Shown: positions 53,371 to 64,000 of the stretch, piece after piece
Layout: every line of letters starts with the position of its first letter
Position numbering within the stretch: the stretch's first letter is position 1
Origin: Doryteuthis pealeii
Lineage: Eukaryota; Mollusca; Cephalopoda; Myopsida; Loliginidae
DNA: 64,000 nt
Direction: 5' to 3'
Assembly: GCA_023376005.1 (NCBI GenBank)
Contig: CM042156.1
Coordinates: 45,180,004 to 45,244,003 of the forward strand
Notes under the pieces: model-generated
Told to the model about the DNA's origin: nothing
Seen by the model: the letters and a program-made list of their open reading frames with translations, nothing else
The model's database searches: none
Translations under genes and position numbers: made by a program

Positions 53371-53494
53371 TATAAACGTACGTTTTTCTTTTGGGTTTGG
53401 GATCCCATAGGCGAGAAACTGACAGTTACCAATGTCTACATAATCCTAACTTTTATTCATTTGTAGATCTTTAATTGCAATCCAAACCATTTTG

Positions 53495-53675
53495 GAGTGG
53501 TAATACCTGTTAGGGTCCCATTTATAGGTTAAATAGAAAAACATGAGTATATAAACAAAATTGATTATCCATTAAGAATGAATTTATTTCAAAACTTTGT
53601 CGGAATTAAATGACCCACTGGGGTTGGTATGCCATAAACCAAAACAAAACAAACCAACCAAACCATGTATATTTT
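53495..53675 (+). mobile_element. T retroelement, 3' end (A3)
   Basis: Counterpart of 8598-8760. Confidence 0.65.
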
Positions 53676-53777
53676 CAACTATCTATTGAATTAGTTTTTT
53701 TCGGGATAATGATCAATTGTTTGCACAAAGATGTAGGTATCAATTAATTTTTAACTGATACTAATAAGTAAAGTAAA

Positions 53778-54021
53778 TTCGTCAGGGTGGCCTAATGTCA
53801 ATATCAGCCAGACAGCGAGGGAGTCTATCCCCTTTTCACTAGCGCGAGACCAAGGAGATCATTTTAGCATCTGAGGTGGAGCGCCACACCTACCATCAGC
53901 CCCTCACTTTACCGCACAGATGCCCTGTGCTACTCATATGCTGAGTTGGCGAGGGTCGGTATCGAACCAAGAACCTTGTGATTCCTAACCGAACACTCTA
54001 CCGACTGAGCTAAACCGGCCC
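53778..54021 (-). mobile_element. S1 tRNA-derived SINE (A3)
   Basis: Cleanest of the three copies: minus-strand head GGGCCGGTTTAGCTCAGTCG, B box GGTTCGATACCGACC. Confidence 0.88.
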
Positions 54022-54117
54022 TTAATCTATATATAATTATACAGATTCGAGAAACTATTCCCATTCAATAACAACAATCATTTGTTTTCGCACACAGTTA
54101 TATGGTTTCAAACAGTG

Positions 54118-54312
54118 AACCAAAGTTCAAATCCTGGACTAGACTGTTTGCATTTCACATAGCGCTAATACCCTTGGGAAAGGTATGAATCCAATTCTCC
54201 CTCTAGCTCTGGGTAAATAACAGGGCAGACAGGACTCTTTAACCATGGCTAAGTAATCAATCTAGGAGAAGGAAAACTCTGAATTCAAACTTGTTAAACC
54301 CCACTTAAGAAA
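54118..54312 (+). mobile_element. S3 SINE, head-truncated (A3)
   Basis: Counterpart of 9200-9402. Confidence 0.75.
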
Positions 54313-54587
54313 TTGACCTTGTGTCGCATCCTGCTCGTGCGAAGGAATTGGTAAATATATATGTGGTTTCAAACAGTTCCATCCAATACTAATGATTTTC
54401 AAACAGCTCTATTTTATCCATAGATGGGACTAACAGGTACTACCACTTAAGTTCAGACTGCACCCTAGGAACTCTCTGCTGAGGATGCAGTAGGCGTAGT
54501 ATAAGTCCCATCGTCAGGACCAGAGAGACTGAGACAAGTTTATTAATCAGGTATCCGTTCACCCCTAGTAACAAGTATAAGGTATCC

Positions 54588-54956
54588 AGCGAGCATCAAA
54601 CTCGCTATTCAATAGTAATGGATCTGAGTGACTAGCTTACAAACCATTACACCACGATGGTACGCTCTTGTTACCCAACTCGTTCGTCTCCAGTTGGGTG
54701 TAATACAAGGTTGCAAGTATAGGGCATCCAGTGAAGATCGAACTCACTATTCAACAGTAATGGATCTGAGAGTCTAAATTGCAAACTATTACATCACGAT
54801 GGGGCACCATTATTACCCCACCCGTTCGTCATGATTAGGATGTGATACAAGATCACAAGTATAGGGCATCCAGCAAAGATCGAACTCGCTATTCAATAGT
54901 AATGGATATATGAGACTAGCTTGCTAACCATTATACATGATCATACGCTCCCCCCA
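54588..54956 (-). mobile_element. Tandem array of three S2 SINE units (A3)
   Basis: Counterpart of 27418-27783. Confidence 0.8.
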
Positions 54957-55634
54957 TCCATCTGTAAGATACTCAAAGATATTTATTAAGCTTAGCCTGT
55001 ATTTAGCTACAAGAGTAAAATATACAATTTAGATGGAACGCCCTCTACACACGACTGGTCTCTTAAGACAAGAACAGTAAACATAACACCGTATCTACAA
55101 CATCGTCTCAAAAAGAAGCAGTATGAAGGGTAAAGGGAAAATGTGTTGTTCTTACTAACATCCTCATCATTGTTATTTTTTTTTAGTACGTTTCGGCCAA
55201 TGAATGTGCCAACATCAGGAAGATCGAATATATTGGCTATATTAATCCAGACAAAAAGTTAGAAATGAAAGTTATGTTTATTAATGCCGATTACATTATA
55301 TTGGCATGCTTGTAGGTAGGGAAGATATTTAGTAGAGTACCCTCTCTTCAAAGACCAATATTAACATTAGTATATCCGTGATATACTAACATTGAACAAA
55401 ACGGAAGGAAAGACAAAATAAACTCAATTACACATACAAGAATACTTAATATCTTATATGTACAGTATACATGCAGGTGGCTTTACAAGGAAATAATACA
55501 TAAACGTGTCCCATCGTAGAATTATACTCATATTCTTCCATGAATAAATAGTATGTGAAAGGGGTTCAAAATGGAAAAAAAAGCCTTACTTGAACAGTGT
55601 GGATAATATATATATTTACCAATCCCTTCGCACA
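54957..55634. other. AT-rich spacer with a CTGATGTT-hairpin-GAAAC motif (A3)
   Basis: Motif at 55188-55219 on the minus strand. Confidence 0.5.
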
Positions 55635-56025
55635 AGCCGGATGTGACACCAAGCCAATTCCTAAGCGGAGCTTAACAGGTTCGAATTCAGAGTTTTCCTT
55701 CTCCGAGACTGGTTGCCATACCAAGGTTAAAGAGTTCAGTCTTCCCTGCTATTTACGCATAGCTGGAGGGAGAATAGTTGGATTAATACCTTTGCCAAAG
55801 ATTAGTATTTACTCAACCCATTCGCCACAGGTAGGATGAGAAAAAGGTCGCAAGCAAGGGGCTTCCAGCGAAAATCGAACTCAGTAATAATGGATCTGTG
55901 AGACTAGCTTGCTGACCATTACGAGTCTTAGCTCGATGTGAAATGCAAACAGTCTCGACCAGGATTTGAACTCGAGTCGCTGTGTCCATTTTGTATGACA
56001 ATAACCATTACACTAAAATCGCCTT
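55635..56025 (-). mobile_element. Composite S3/S2/S3 SINE (A3)
   Basis: Counterpart of 28455-28882, with part of the S2 head deleted as in A1. Confidence 0.75.
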
Positions 56026-56027
56026 CA

Positions 56028-56222
56028 TAAGTCTATTTATCTATCTATCTATCTGTCTATCTATTTATCTATGTATTTATCTGGTTACTGTACTGTGATC
56101 AACTGTACCTTCAGATTTCATACTACAGATGTTTCGCCCTGTCGGCTAGGGCAGAAGAATACATCGACTGAAACTCTGCAACCGGCTCGTCACGTCAAGC
56201 CCTAGCACCTATATCTATCATA
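56028..56222 (+). repeat. (TATC)n and T-element 5' fragment (A3)
   Basis: TACAGATGTTTCGCCCTGTC, GGCTAGGGCAGAAGAATAC: clean GCCCT...AGGGC hairpin. Confidence 0.5.
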
Positions 56223-56375
56223 ATTTTGACCGTCGATAAAGGGAAGTAACCGAACAATGAATGAATATAAAAGTATTTTTTTTTTTTTATAAGGTACATT
56301 TGTAGAGCTGGTTTAGAAAACCGATTAAATCAAAATATACCAACCAGGTTTCACTGTCAGGTTCCTTAGAACAAT

Positions 56376-56433
<58 letters not shown>
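56376..56433. repeat. (TA)n microsatellite
   Basis: Interrupted TA array. Confidence 0.95.
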
Positions 56434-56437
<4 letters not shown>

Positions 56438-56957
56438 CAGTTCCTATCTATCTTTAAAGTATGTTTTTGCAGTTGACTTCACCCATGCTCAGGTCACTCG
56501 TGCTGACCAAACTGGTTTTGTTACTTTCCCTATCATCACACGGTTAGTTTTGGCATAATTCGATTCGTTTTAATGCACTTAATTCTTGAACACTGTTCAG
56601 TCGGTATTGTTTGATGAAGAAAGGAAGAAAGGGGAAGCTTGTTTCGGTAAATTATTTTGTCCTTAAAAAACTTTTGAAAAAGCATTTTATTGCCTCTTAT
56701 AAACAACAGATTTGAATTTAGATTCTCACACGGCTAATTTGTCTCATGATATATATCTATATGTTTGTGTTGTCTGGTGTGTCTTGTATCGTTTCCTGTG
56801 AGCGTCTAAGGGGGGTCATGTCCATGGGCTTAGCTTCACGCTATTAGGCATGGCCTTCCTTTAATAGTAGTTAACAAAAATAAAGTTTTTCTTTTACTTA
56901 TTCTTTATAAACTTGTACCTACTATTGATAAATAAATTTCTTATTTCTTATTTCTCT

Positions 56958-56988
<31 letters not shown>

Positions 56989-56990
56989 CA
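56434..56990 (+). pseudogene. LINE 3' end relic (A3)
   Basis: Counterpart of 29298-29860 with single-base deletions that break the frame (for example in the ATCATCACACGG stretch). Confidence 0.65.
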
Positions 56991-57286
56991 TGCGGATTTA
57001 TCACTACTGAGTTATGAGTTCGATTTTCACTTGATACTCCATACTTTTGGCCCTATACCAAATTTAAGTTATGTTTAGTTTTTGAAGAGTCACTCCACGA
57101 AATGTAATCTGTGTTCGAAAAAATTATATTTATCTTTCCACCAAAGAAAAAGAAAATACGAAAATCTGTTTTGCGGGTTAATCTCCAAAAATTTTCCAGA
57201 AAGAGTTCGATCCTTACAGAGTACATAAGAACTTTAACTTTAGTGTCATACGTGGCTAAGTTCAACAAACTACGTGTTTGATTTGT

Positions 57287-57800
57287 TTGTTTTGTTTTAC
57301 GGCATATCAACCTCAGTGGGTCATTTAATGCCGATAAAGTTTTGAAATAAATCAATTCTTAAATGGATAATACAAATTTTTTATAAATACATTTTTCTAT
57401 TTAACCCATAGATGGGACCCTAACAGGTACTACCACTCCGGGTCAGAGTGGACCAGGGAGCAATGGTGATGAAGGGGTTCTCCACATTCCCTAAACCTCC
57501 AAAACTGGGACCTTACCATCAGATAGAGTTTAACGCCATTCCCAGGACATGTAGACCCGCAGCCACCGCCTTCTAGCACCCATATGATAAAAAGGGGTTG
57601 GGGCTTGCCATAAGGGCAATAGGGTTGGGAAAATCATATAGGTGCTAGGGCTTGATGTGACCAGCCGATTGATCGGAGGGGGCCTCTCCGACCGCCCGTC
57701 TAGCCCAAGATAGGGCCAAAATGGAGTATTGCATCTACGTGTTTGAGTTCGACTAGTAAGGAGATAAGCGGATAGAGTACACGTGTAGGCGGACATCTTT
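57287..57800 (-). mobile_element. T retroelement, longer copy (B2)
   Basis: Keeps the block ACCCTAACAGGTACTACC ... GGGTCAGAGTGGACCAGG that is deleted in B1. The 88-codon minus-strand frame here has no counterpart in the copy at 37313 and is not called. Confidence 0.65.
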
Positions 57801-58009
57801 TTTATAATTTGTTTTTCTTCAACATGTTACGTTAAAGTAATCAAAGAGCAGATGCGTCGTATTTTTTATTAAAATTCCAAAGTTAATGACACCAACGAGA
57901 ATTTAAATTTGAAGTTTATAAAAGATGAAACCCTTGTGTGAGAAATTATAGGAATGAAAACAGGAATGTATGTCCTGTGTGTGTCAGCCGCAAAGATAAT
58001 AGGTGTTTA

Positions 58010-58201
58010 CCCAATTCGTTTGCGATGAGTGGGATGTGACACAAGATTCCAAGTATGGTTTGCTTTCAGTTTCTATGTTTTATGGCATATCAACCATCAT
58101 GTTTTTTAATGCCAAAACCATCCATGTAGAAGAACAGTAGTGATACTATTTAACCCATAATTGGGTAGATGATGTATTCATACAATTCCCAAGAGTATTG
58201 G
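58010..58201 (-). repeat. S2 fragment and S4 tail/body fragment (B2)
   Basis: Counterpart of 30830-31022. Confidence 0.55.
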
Positions 58202-58380
58202 TTGTTTGTTTGGTTGTTTTGTCTTACGGCATACCAACCCTTTTTGGGTCATGAAATGCCGAATCAAGCTATTTAATATTTGTTTTTTTTATAGTACCCG
58301 CTATGGCTCAATTGGTCCCCTATCTAAGTACTGAACTGGATCATCGCTGCTTAACTTCGGTAACCCAAGAGTATTAACCG
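58199..58380 (-). mobile_element. S5 SINE with 5S-rRNA-derived head (B2)
   Basis: Counterpart of 31020-31200; 5S-like bases at about 58305-58370. Confidence 0.75.
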
Positions 58381-58387
58381 AAAGGTA

Positions 58388-58645
58388 ACGTATTAGCTCA
58401 ACTGGGGTCTGAACTCGTTTACGTGCTGGACTGCGATTTCGTAGTAAGCGAGTTCGAACCCCAGTCGCGCTATTACATTCACTTTCGTACTAATAGTAAT
58501 ACTCTTGGGAAAGGTAGAAAACCTCTTATACTCTCCAGCTATGGGTTAAATAGAACCACTGCTGTTCTTATACAAGGATGTATTTGGTATTAGATAATCC
58601 ACGAAGCTTGATATGCCATTAAACAAAGTAATCAAACGAAAATAT
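58388..58645 (+). mobile_element. S4 SINE head-to-head with S5 (B2)
   Basis: Counterpart of 31205-31465, same folded head. Confidence 0.75.
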
Positions 58646-58742
58646 ATACTGCTGCAGTTAGTTGTATCATAATATGACAGAAAGCGGAGATAATGCGAGA
58701 GTGACAAAAATAAGGGCCGCCGTGTAAGCGACATTATACCAA

Positions 58743-58747
58743 CACAC

Positions 58748-58823
<76 letters not shown>
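58743..58823. repeat. (AC)n(TA)n microsatellite
   Basis: The TA half replaces about 30 bp of ordinary sequence present in B1. Confidence 0.97.
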
Positions 58824-58826
<3 letters not shown>

Positions 58827-58897
58827 TTACCGAATGAATACATTTATTATGAAGAGGGTATTTTGTAAAAAGAAAAAAAATTGAAAATGATTTTCTT

Positions 58898-59120
58898 GGG
58901 GAAGTCCTCGTGGAGAAGTGGCTAACGTGGTGGACAGCAACCATTGTAGTTAGTGAGTCACTCTATTACATTCATTTTTGGACTAATACATTTGGGAAAG
59001 GCATGAACCCCTTCATCCCCCAGCTATAGGTTAAATAGTACCTGTACTGTTCTGATACAAGAATGACTTTGGCATTAAATAACCCACAAAAGTTGATATG
59101 CTATTAAATAAAGAAACCAA
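58898..59120 (+). mobile_element. S4 SINE (B2)
   Basis: Complete tail GGCATTAAATAACCCACAAA, GTTGATATGCTATTAAAT. Confidence 0.82.
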
Positions 59121-59265
59121 ACCAAAATAATTTTCAAGTCAGTCAACATTACTTAAGTAATTTTATAAAAATCTCTATAGAATATAATTTGTGTGTTAAA
59201 AATATTTACATTTCTATAAAGATAAGTCCTTGGAAGAATACTTAATACTAATGCTATATCATAGG

Positions 59266-59408
59266 GTCGTCCCATCGTGGTGGAGCGGTTAGCAAGCTAG
59301 TCCCGCAGATCCTATTACTAATGAATTGCAAGTTTGTTTCTCGTTGGATGCTCCATACGTGCGACCTTGTATTACATCCTACCCACGACTGACAGCTTGG
59401 ATAACTAC
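59266..59408 (+). mobile_element. S2 SINE (B2)
   Basis: Counterpart of 32055-32205. Confidence 0.75.
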
Positions 59409-59547
59409 TTATACTATATCGTGTACTACACAGTGCATACCGTGTAATAATAGCCAATATACACCACAGTATATAATACAATGATCTAGAAAAGTTACAC
59501 TGACCTCTGTCAATGAAGTATCCAGGGTATAACACTAAATTTCATGT

Positions 59548-59690
59548 ATGGTGAAGGTCCAGTTCCGAAATGCTTGGGAATGTAGAGTTAACCCTTCGTT
59601 GCCATTACTTCCAGGTCTACCTTGACTAATAATAGTACCTGTTGACGCCCCATCTAGGGGCCAAATAGATTTCTTTGAAAATTATTAGCA
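59548..59690 (+). repeat. T-element fragment (B2)
   Basis: Counterpart of 32335-32475. Confidence 0.55.
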
Positions 59691-59707
59691 TAAGATAAGA
59701 ATACTAC

Positions 59708-59952
59708 GGCTGAACTTGCACAAAGGTGTCAAAATTAGGGTGACCCAGAAAAAACAGAACCCACAAATTTTGTAATAAAACTGTTAATCTTAACTATGGG
59801 GGTCTAGAGTTAGGGTTTAGGGTTAGGGTGTAGGGTTAAGATTAGGATTAGGGTTGGGGTTTAAGGTTAGTTTAATGGGAAAATAAATAAATAAATTGGG
59901 TTCTGTTTTTTCTGGGTCACCCTAATTTTGACATCTTTGTGCAAGTTCAGCC
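59708..59952. mobile_element. Single-unit TTAGGG-bearing TIR element with 8-bp TSD (B2)
   Basis: TIRs begin GGCTGAACTTGCAC and end GTGCAAGTTCAGCC. AATACTAC flanks both sides exactly (59700-59707 and 59953-59960). More GGGTTAGG repeats than B1. Confidence 0.88.
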
Positions 59953-59981
59953 AATACTACTACTACTACTACTACTACTAC

Positions 59982-60106
59982 TTGCTGTCCATTGTATCCG
60001 ATGATGACACCACGCGAATCATTTTCCTCCAATTTAACCGGTCTCTGGTTGCATCTTCCCAACTGCCTATGGGGATATTCAAGTCCTTCAGGTTTCTTTT
60101 GAATAC
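59982..60106 (-). pseudogene. RTE-like retrotransposon C-terminal relic (B2, open)
   Basis: Minus strand FKRNLKDLNIPIGSWEDATR, DRLNWRKMIRVVSSSDTMDS, K, then TAG-repeat stops from the (CTA)n at 59957-59980. The frame is intact over this piece, unlike B1. Confidence 0.7.
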
Positions 60107-60315
60107 TTGAAACTATATAACTGTGTAAAAATTAATTCTATAATAATGGTTATTTGACGCTATAACTCTTTACAAAGGATTATTAGTAGTTACTTGAAAA
60201 CATATAATTGCTTGAAATATTTGACCATGTACTTGTGTATAAATCATTTGTATTAGATAGGAATACATGAAACTATATGATTATGGGAAAATGATGTATT
60301 GAGAACAATTAGCTG
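60107..60315. repeat. Degenerate tandem repeat, unit about 50-60 bp (B2)
   Basis: Counterpart of 32862-33070. Confidence 0.65.
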
Positions 60316-60317
60316 AT

Positions 60318-60507
60318 TTCAACAAGGATCCTGGTTCGATACCGGCCCTTACCAACTCAGCGTATGAGTAGCACAGGGATCTGTGCGGTAAAGTGATGAG
60401 CTGATGGTAGACGTTAAAATAATCTACTTGGTCTAGCGCTAGTGAAAAGAGGATAGACTCCCCCGCTGTCTGGCTGATACCGACATTAGGCCGCACCGAC
60501 GACTTTA
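60318..60507 (+). mobile_element. S1 SINE, 5'-truncated (B2)
   Basis: Counterpart of 33076-33290, with about 25 bp deleted after GATGGTAG. Confidence 0.78.
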
Positions 60508-60655
60508 CTTTTACTATAATTGTTTACAAAGGATACTCATCAGTTATTTGAAACCATATAATAAATCATAAAACATAACTGAATTCAACATTAAATAACC
60601 CGACAAATGTTGACATGCCGTAAAAACCATGAATAAAGTGCCTTTGTGAATAAAG

Positions 60656-60795
60656 AGGCGTCCCATTGTGGTGTAATAGTTAGCATGCTAGTATCACAAA
60701 TCTGAATAGTGAGTTCGATCTTCCCTGGATGCCCCATATTTGTGACTTTATGTCACATCCTTCCCGTTACGCACGGGTTGGGTAAATACCTACAT
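60656..60795 (+). mobile_element. S2 SINE (B2)
   Basis: GTCCCATTGTGGTGTAATAG, GAGTTCGATCTTCCCTGG. Confidence 0.8.
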
Positions 60796-60925
60796 TTGTC
60801 AATAAAGTTCAAATTAAATTACTGGCGCAGTAGCAACCATATCAGCATAAGAAAAGAAGGGGGATAACTTTCTTTTTGTCGATTTTGACATTACAAGGAG
60901 ATATAATATTCTTCACTGTTCTCTT

Positions 60926-61102
60926 ATGTTTTATAATGAAGCTAAGAGGTTCAGAATAAAGCAGCGGCAAGAAAGCATCGGAACATCAACATCTTCAGGG
61001 ACAGCCTTCAAATGCGACATCTGTGGTCGAGAATGTTTTTCAAACATCGGACTTCACAGTCACAGGAGGCGCTGTAAGTTCAGGGGCACAAAAACTTTAT
61101 GA
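60926..61102 (+). pseudogene. Zinc-finger tail of a non-LTR retrotransposon ORF (B2)
   Basis: Same length and frame as 33719-33895, with N to D inside the finger (CDICGRE) and N to K after it. Ligands are kept. The upstream ATG of B1 is AAG here. Confidence 0.55.
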
Positions 61103-61170
61103 TAGTCATCCGAGACTGAAATGCCAATAAATGTTATTCAGATATCAGTTAAAAAATGTCTCATACAAGA

Positions 61171-61245
61171 TTATCCATGTATGTATACATGTATGCGTGC
61201 TAATGTATGTATGTGTATGTGTGTGTGTGTGTATATGTGTTTGAG
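61171..61245. repeat. (TGTA)n(TG)n microsatellite (B2)
   Basis: Shorter than in B1. Confidence 0.9.
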
Positions 61246-61368
61246 TATCACAAATGAATTTGATATATTACTAGTTCATTTTTCGTCGCCTCTTTTGTGG
61301 CAAATCAATTCTTTTTCAAACTCTGTTTAAAGTCTTCAAAATGTTTGTTCTTCAAAATAACCTTTTCC

Positions 61369-61392
61369 CTGAGGATGACCCAAGGTCGAAAC
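61369..61392 (+). other. CTGAGGAT-GACC-CAA-GGTC-GAAAC motif (B2)
   Basis: Identical to 34204-34227. Confidence 0.45.
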
Positions 61393-61432
61393 TAAATAAT
61401 TACAAAGAAATATTATTATATAGGAGGGACCG

Positions 61433-61671
61433 GGTTAGCTCAGTCGGTAGAGCGTTCGCCTAGAAATCACAAGGTTCCTAGTTCGATACCGGTCCTCGCC
61501 AACTCAGCGTATGAGTAGCACAGGGATCTGTGCGGTAAAGTAAGTAGCTGATGGTAGGTGTGGCACTCCACCTTAGACGCTAAAAACAATCTCCTTGGTC
61601 TAACCCTATTGAAAAGGAGATAGACTCCTCGATGACTGGCTGATACCGAACTGGCCGCCCCGACGACTTAT
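61433..61671 (+). mobile_element. S1 SINE, full length (B2)
   Basis: Counterpart of 34257-34506, same head and flanks, several single-base losses in the 3' half. Confidence 0.88.
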
Positions 61672-61707
61672 TATTATATTATTCCGTTTTATCTTTATAA
61701 CTTTTTG

Positions 61708-62223
61708 TATGTGTGGTGTGTGTGTATAAATTATACATGTATGTATATATATAACATATACATGTATGCATGGACTTGTAATACATATATATATGTATAA
61801 TGTATACATGTATGCATATATATAATATATATACCTATATGAATATATATATGACATATACGTATATACGTATGTTTATGTATATATATATATATATTTG
61901 TATGATACATATATGTATATCTTGTTGTTTTTCTATAAAACTTTCTTACATATATGTATACATATATATAATATATACATGTATGTATATACATAGTATA
62001 TATGTGTATATGTATGACATATATTATTGTGTGTATATATATGATATATGTCATATATATATGCATACATATATATACTGTATTTATATACATATATATT
62101 ACATATATACATATTTTGGGGAGATTATGAGCTTAATTAAAGTCATACCTCATTTGAGAATCTCAAACAGATTGTTTGTTCACTTCATATATACATATAT
62201 ATATGTTCATATATATGTATCAT

Positions 62224-62266
<43 letters not shown>

Positions 62267-62356
62267 GTGTGTGTGTACATATATACGTATATAAGTAACC
62301 AAATGTATATACGTATATATTATATACATATATATGATATATAGGTATATACATTT

Positions 62357-62398
<42 letters not shown>

Positions 62399-62410
62399 GT
62401 AATATATATA
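61708..62410. repeat. Large TATA/TATGTA-rich block (B2)
   Basis: Counterpart of 34540-35250, with the same half palindrome at about 62118-62190 and different TA array lengths. Confidence 0.9.
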
Positions 62411-62499
62411 ATTGTGTTGTTATGGGCCCAACGAGAAAATTAAATATATTATAAAAAAAGGTCCACAAAATGGATTATGTTTTTGCTTTGTTTTTTAAT

Positions 62500-62615
<116 letters not shown>

Positions 62616-63100
62616 TCTCTATGTTTATATATGTGTTCGTCCCCATTTTTTGTGTGGATTTTTATATACATATATGTATATTCATTATTGACTGTATTTA
62701 TTCTTATATATACATACATATCCACACATATAGGTGTGTGTTGGTCACTTCAAATTTGCTTCTTAAATATCATTTATATTTAGTGATTTCATTTACGTTC
62801 ATTTTTTTGCTTTGCGTAAATGTTGTTTTTGTTTTTTTTGTTTTTTTTGTTTTTTTTAATTCGTAATAAAGACAGGAATTCCTGGAACATCTCCAAATAA
62901 ACAAATAATTTTACTTATTTTTTCCTCCCGAAAGATTTCCTTACACTTGGGCTCATTTCTTTGGCCAAAAAGGAAAAATGGTGCTTTATTTTATTTTAAA
63001 TACGATTTATTTATTTATTCATTTACGTTTCGGAATTTTTATTTGAATTTTCTGGTTTACCATTTAAGGAATTGCTATATGGCCAAAGAAATGTATAGGG
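62616..63100. other. Unassigned T-rich spacer (B2)
   Basis: Counterpart of 35476-35950, with an extra GTTTTTTTT-type triplication near 62825-62860. Confidence 0.4.
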
Positions 63101-63102
63101 AA

Positions 63103-63395
<293 letters not shown>

Positions 63396-64000
63396 TTATT
63401 GTTACAAAGATATTTAAAACAAACTCTCCCGCACTCAAGAGTTAAAATAAAACAATATATAAGAAATCTATTTAATGAACTCAATACAAATTCTCAAACT
63501 TGCATTCACTGCAGTCGCGTGGTTAAAGTAATTGTTTAACTAAGCTTAGTTAGGCACAAGGCTAATAATATTGAGCAACCAGTGAAAATAGAACTCACTA
63601 ATAATGCTCTGCTAGTCTAGTTCGATAACACTTACCTAGTGGTTGATGTAGGTATATATTTTCCACCAGCACCTGAAATCGGTGTACGAACCCAAGTAAA
63701 ACAACAAAGATATTCAATGCTGATTTTCAAGGCAAGCAAACCTTCACCACTTGGAAGATTGGAGCACACTATTTTCCTACCCACATTTTCCCCATATTTA
63801 GTTTTGTGCCGAAGGATCTATGCGGTAAATCATTTCACGAGTGTAGTGAGTTCAACCCCAATCGTCGATTTGTGTCAGAATATGATTAGCAATTAGTCTT
63901 GTCACTGGCGTATAACGATTGTTGACACCGAAGTCTGGACAAACCACTCTCCCATAATTATCCTACCTGCTCAGGCATTTACAACAATAACATATAACTA
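63396..64000. other. Unassigned sequence to the window end (B2)
   Basis: Counterpart of 36246-36848. The 85-codon frame at 63639-63896 matches the one at 36487-36744 with two or three substitutions. That is expected for recent copies and is not evidence of selection. Confidence 0.4.

Overview
This is a repeat-dense, AT-rich stretch of a metazoan nuclear genome with no recognisable host protein-coding gene. I see several tRNA-derived SINE families, one 5S-rRNA-derived SINE, short fragments of non-LTR retrotransposon proteins, non-autonomous Helitrons, many fold-back (palindromic) elements, and very long (TA)n, (GT)n, (GA)n and (AAT)n tracts. TTAGGG-like repeats and this SINE/LINE mix suit a lophotrochozoan, most likely a mollusc; that is an inference and I cannot name a species. 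Most open frames are translations of microsatellites or SINEs.

Layout. Two runs of exactly 100 N (12290-12389, 46567-46666) divide the window into three contigs. Contig 1 (1-12289) and the start of contig 3 (46667-about 57205) are the same sequence: roughly 10.5 kb overlaps, differing mostly by one-base indels that become denser towards each gap. Contig 2 (12390-46566) carries a clearly different version of the whole locus (16393-36848), flanked by sequence seen once here (12390-16392 and 36849-46566). The simplest reading is two unmerged overlapping contigs with an alternative haplotype (or a real second copy) scaffolded between them. Copies are called A1 (1-12289), A2/B1 (16393-36848) and A3/B2 (46667-64000).

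Repeat families, with names used here only. S1: tRNA-like head (GGCCGGTTTAGCTCAGTCGG). S2: head CCCATCGTGGTGTAATGG. S3: head with B box GTTCAAATCCTGG. S4: head GTCCCCGTGACGTAGTGG. S5: head resembling 5S rRNA. S3 and S4 share a central domain (CTAATACCCTTGGGAAAGG ... CAGCTATGGGTAAATAG). S4, S5 and the longer T element share a 3' tail (ATTAAATGACCCAC ... TTGATATGCCGTAAA). GC-SINE is a GC-rich retroposon with 15-17 bp target-site duplications.

Most informative loci: a 909-bp Helitron in A2 (20900-21808) whose precise empty site is present in A1 and A3; TTAGGG-bearing fold-back elements; long palindromes inside (TA)n arrays; and a recurring CTGANGAN-hairpin-GAAAC motif at many unrelated loci that resembles part of a hammerhead ribozyme core. 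There is no operon, CRISPR array, rRNA gene or convincing functional tRNA gene.
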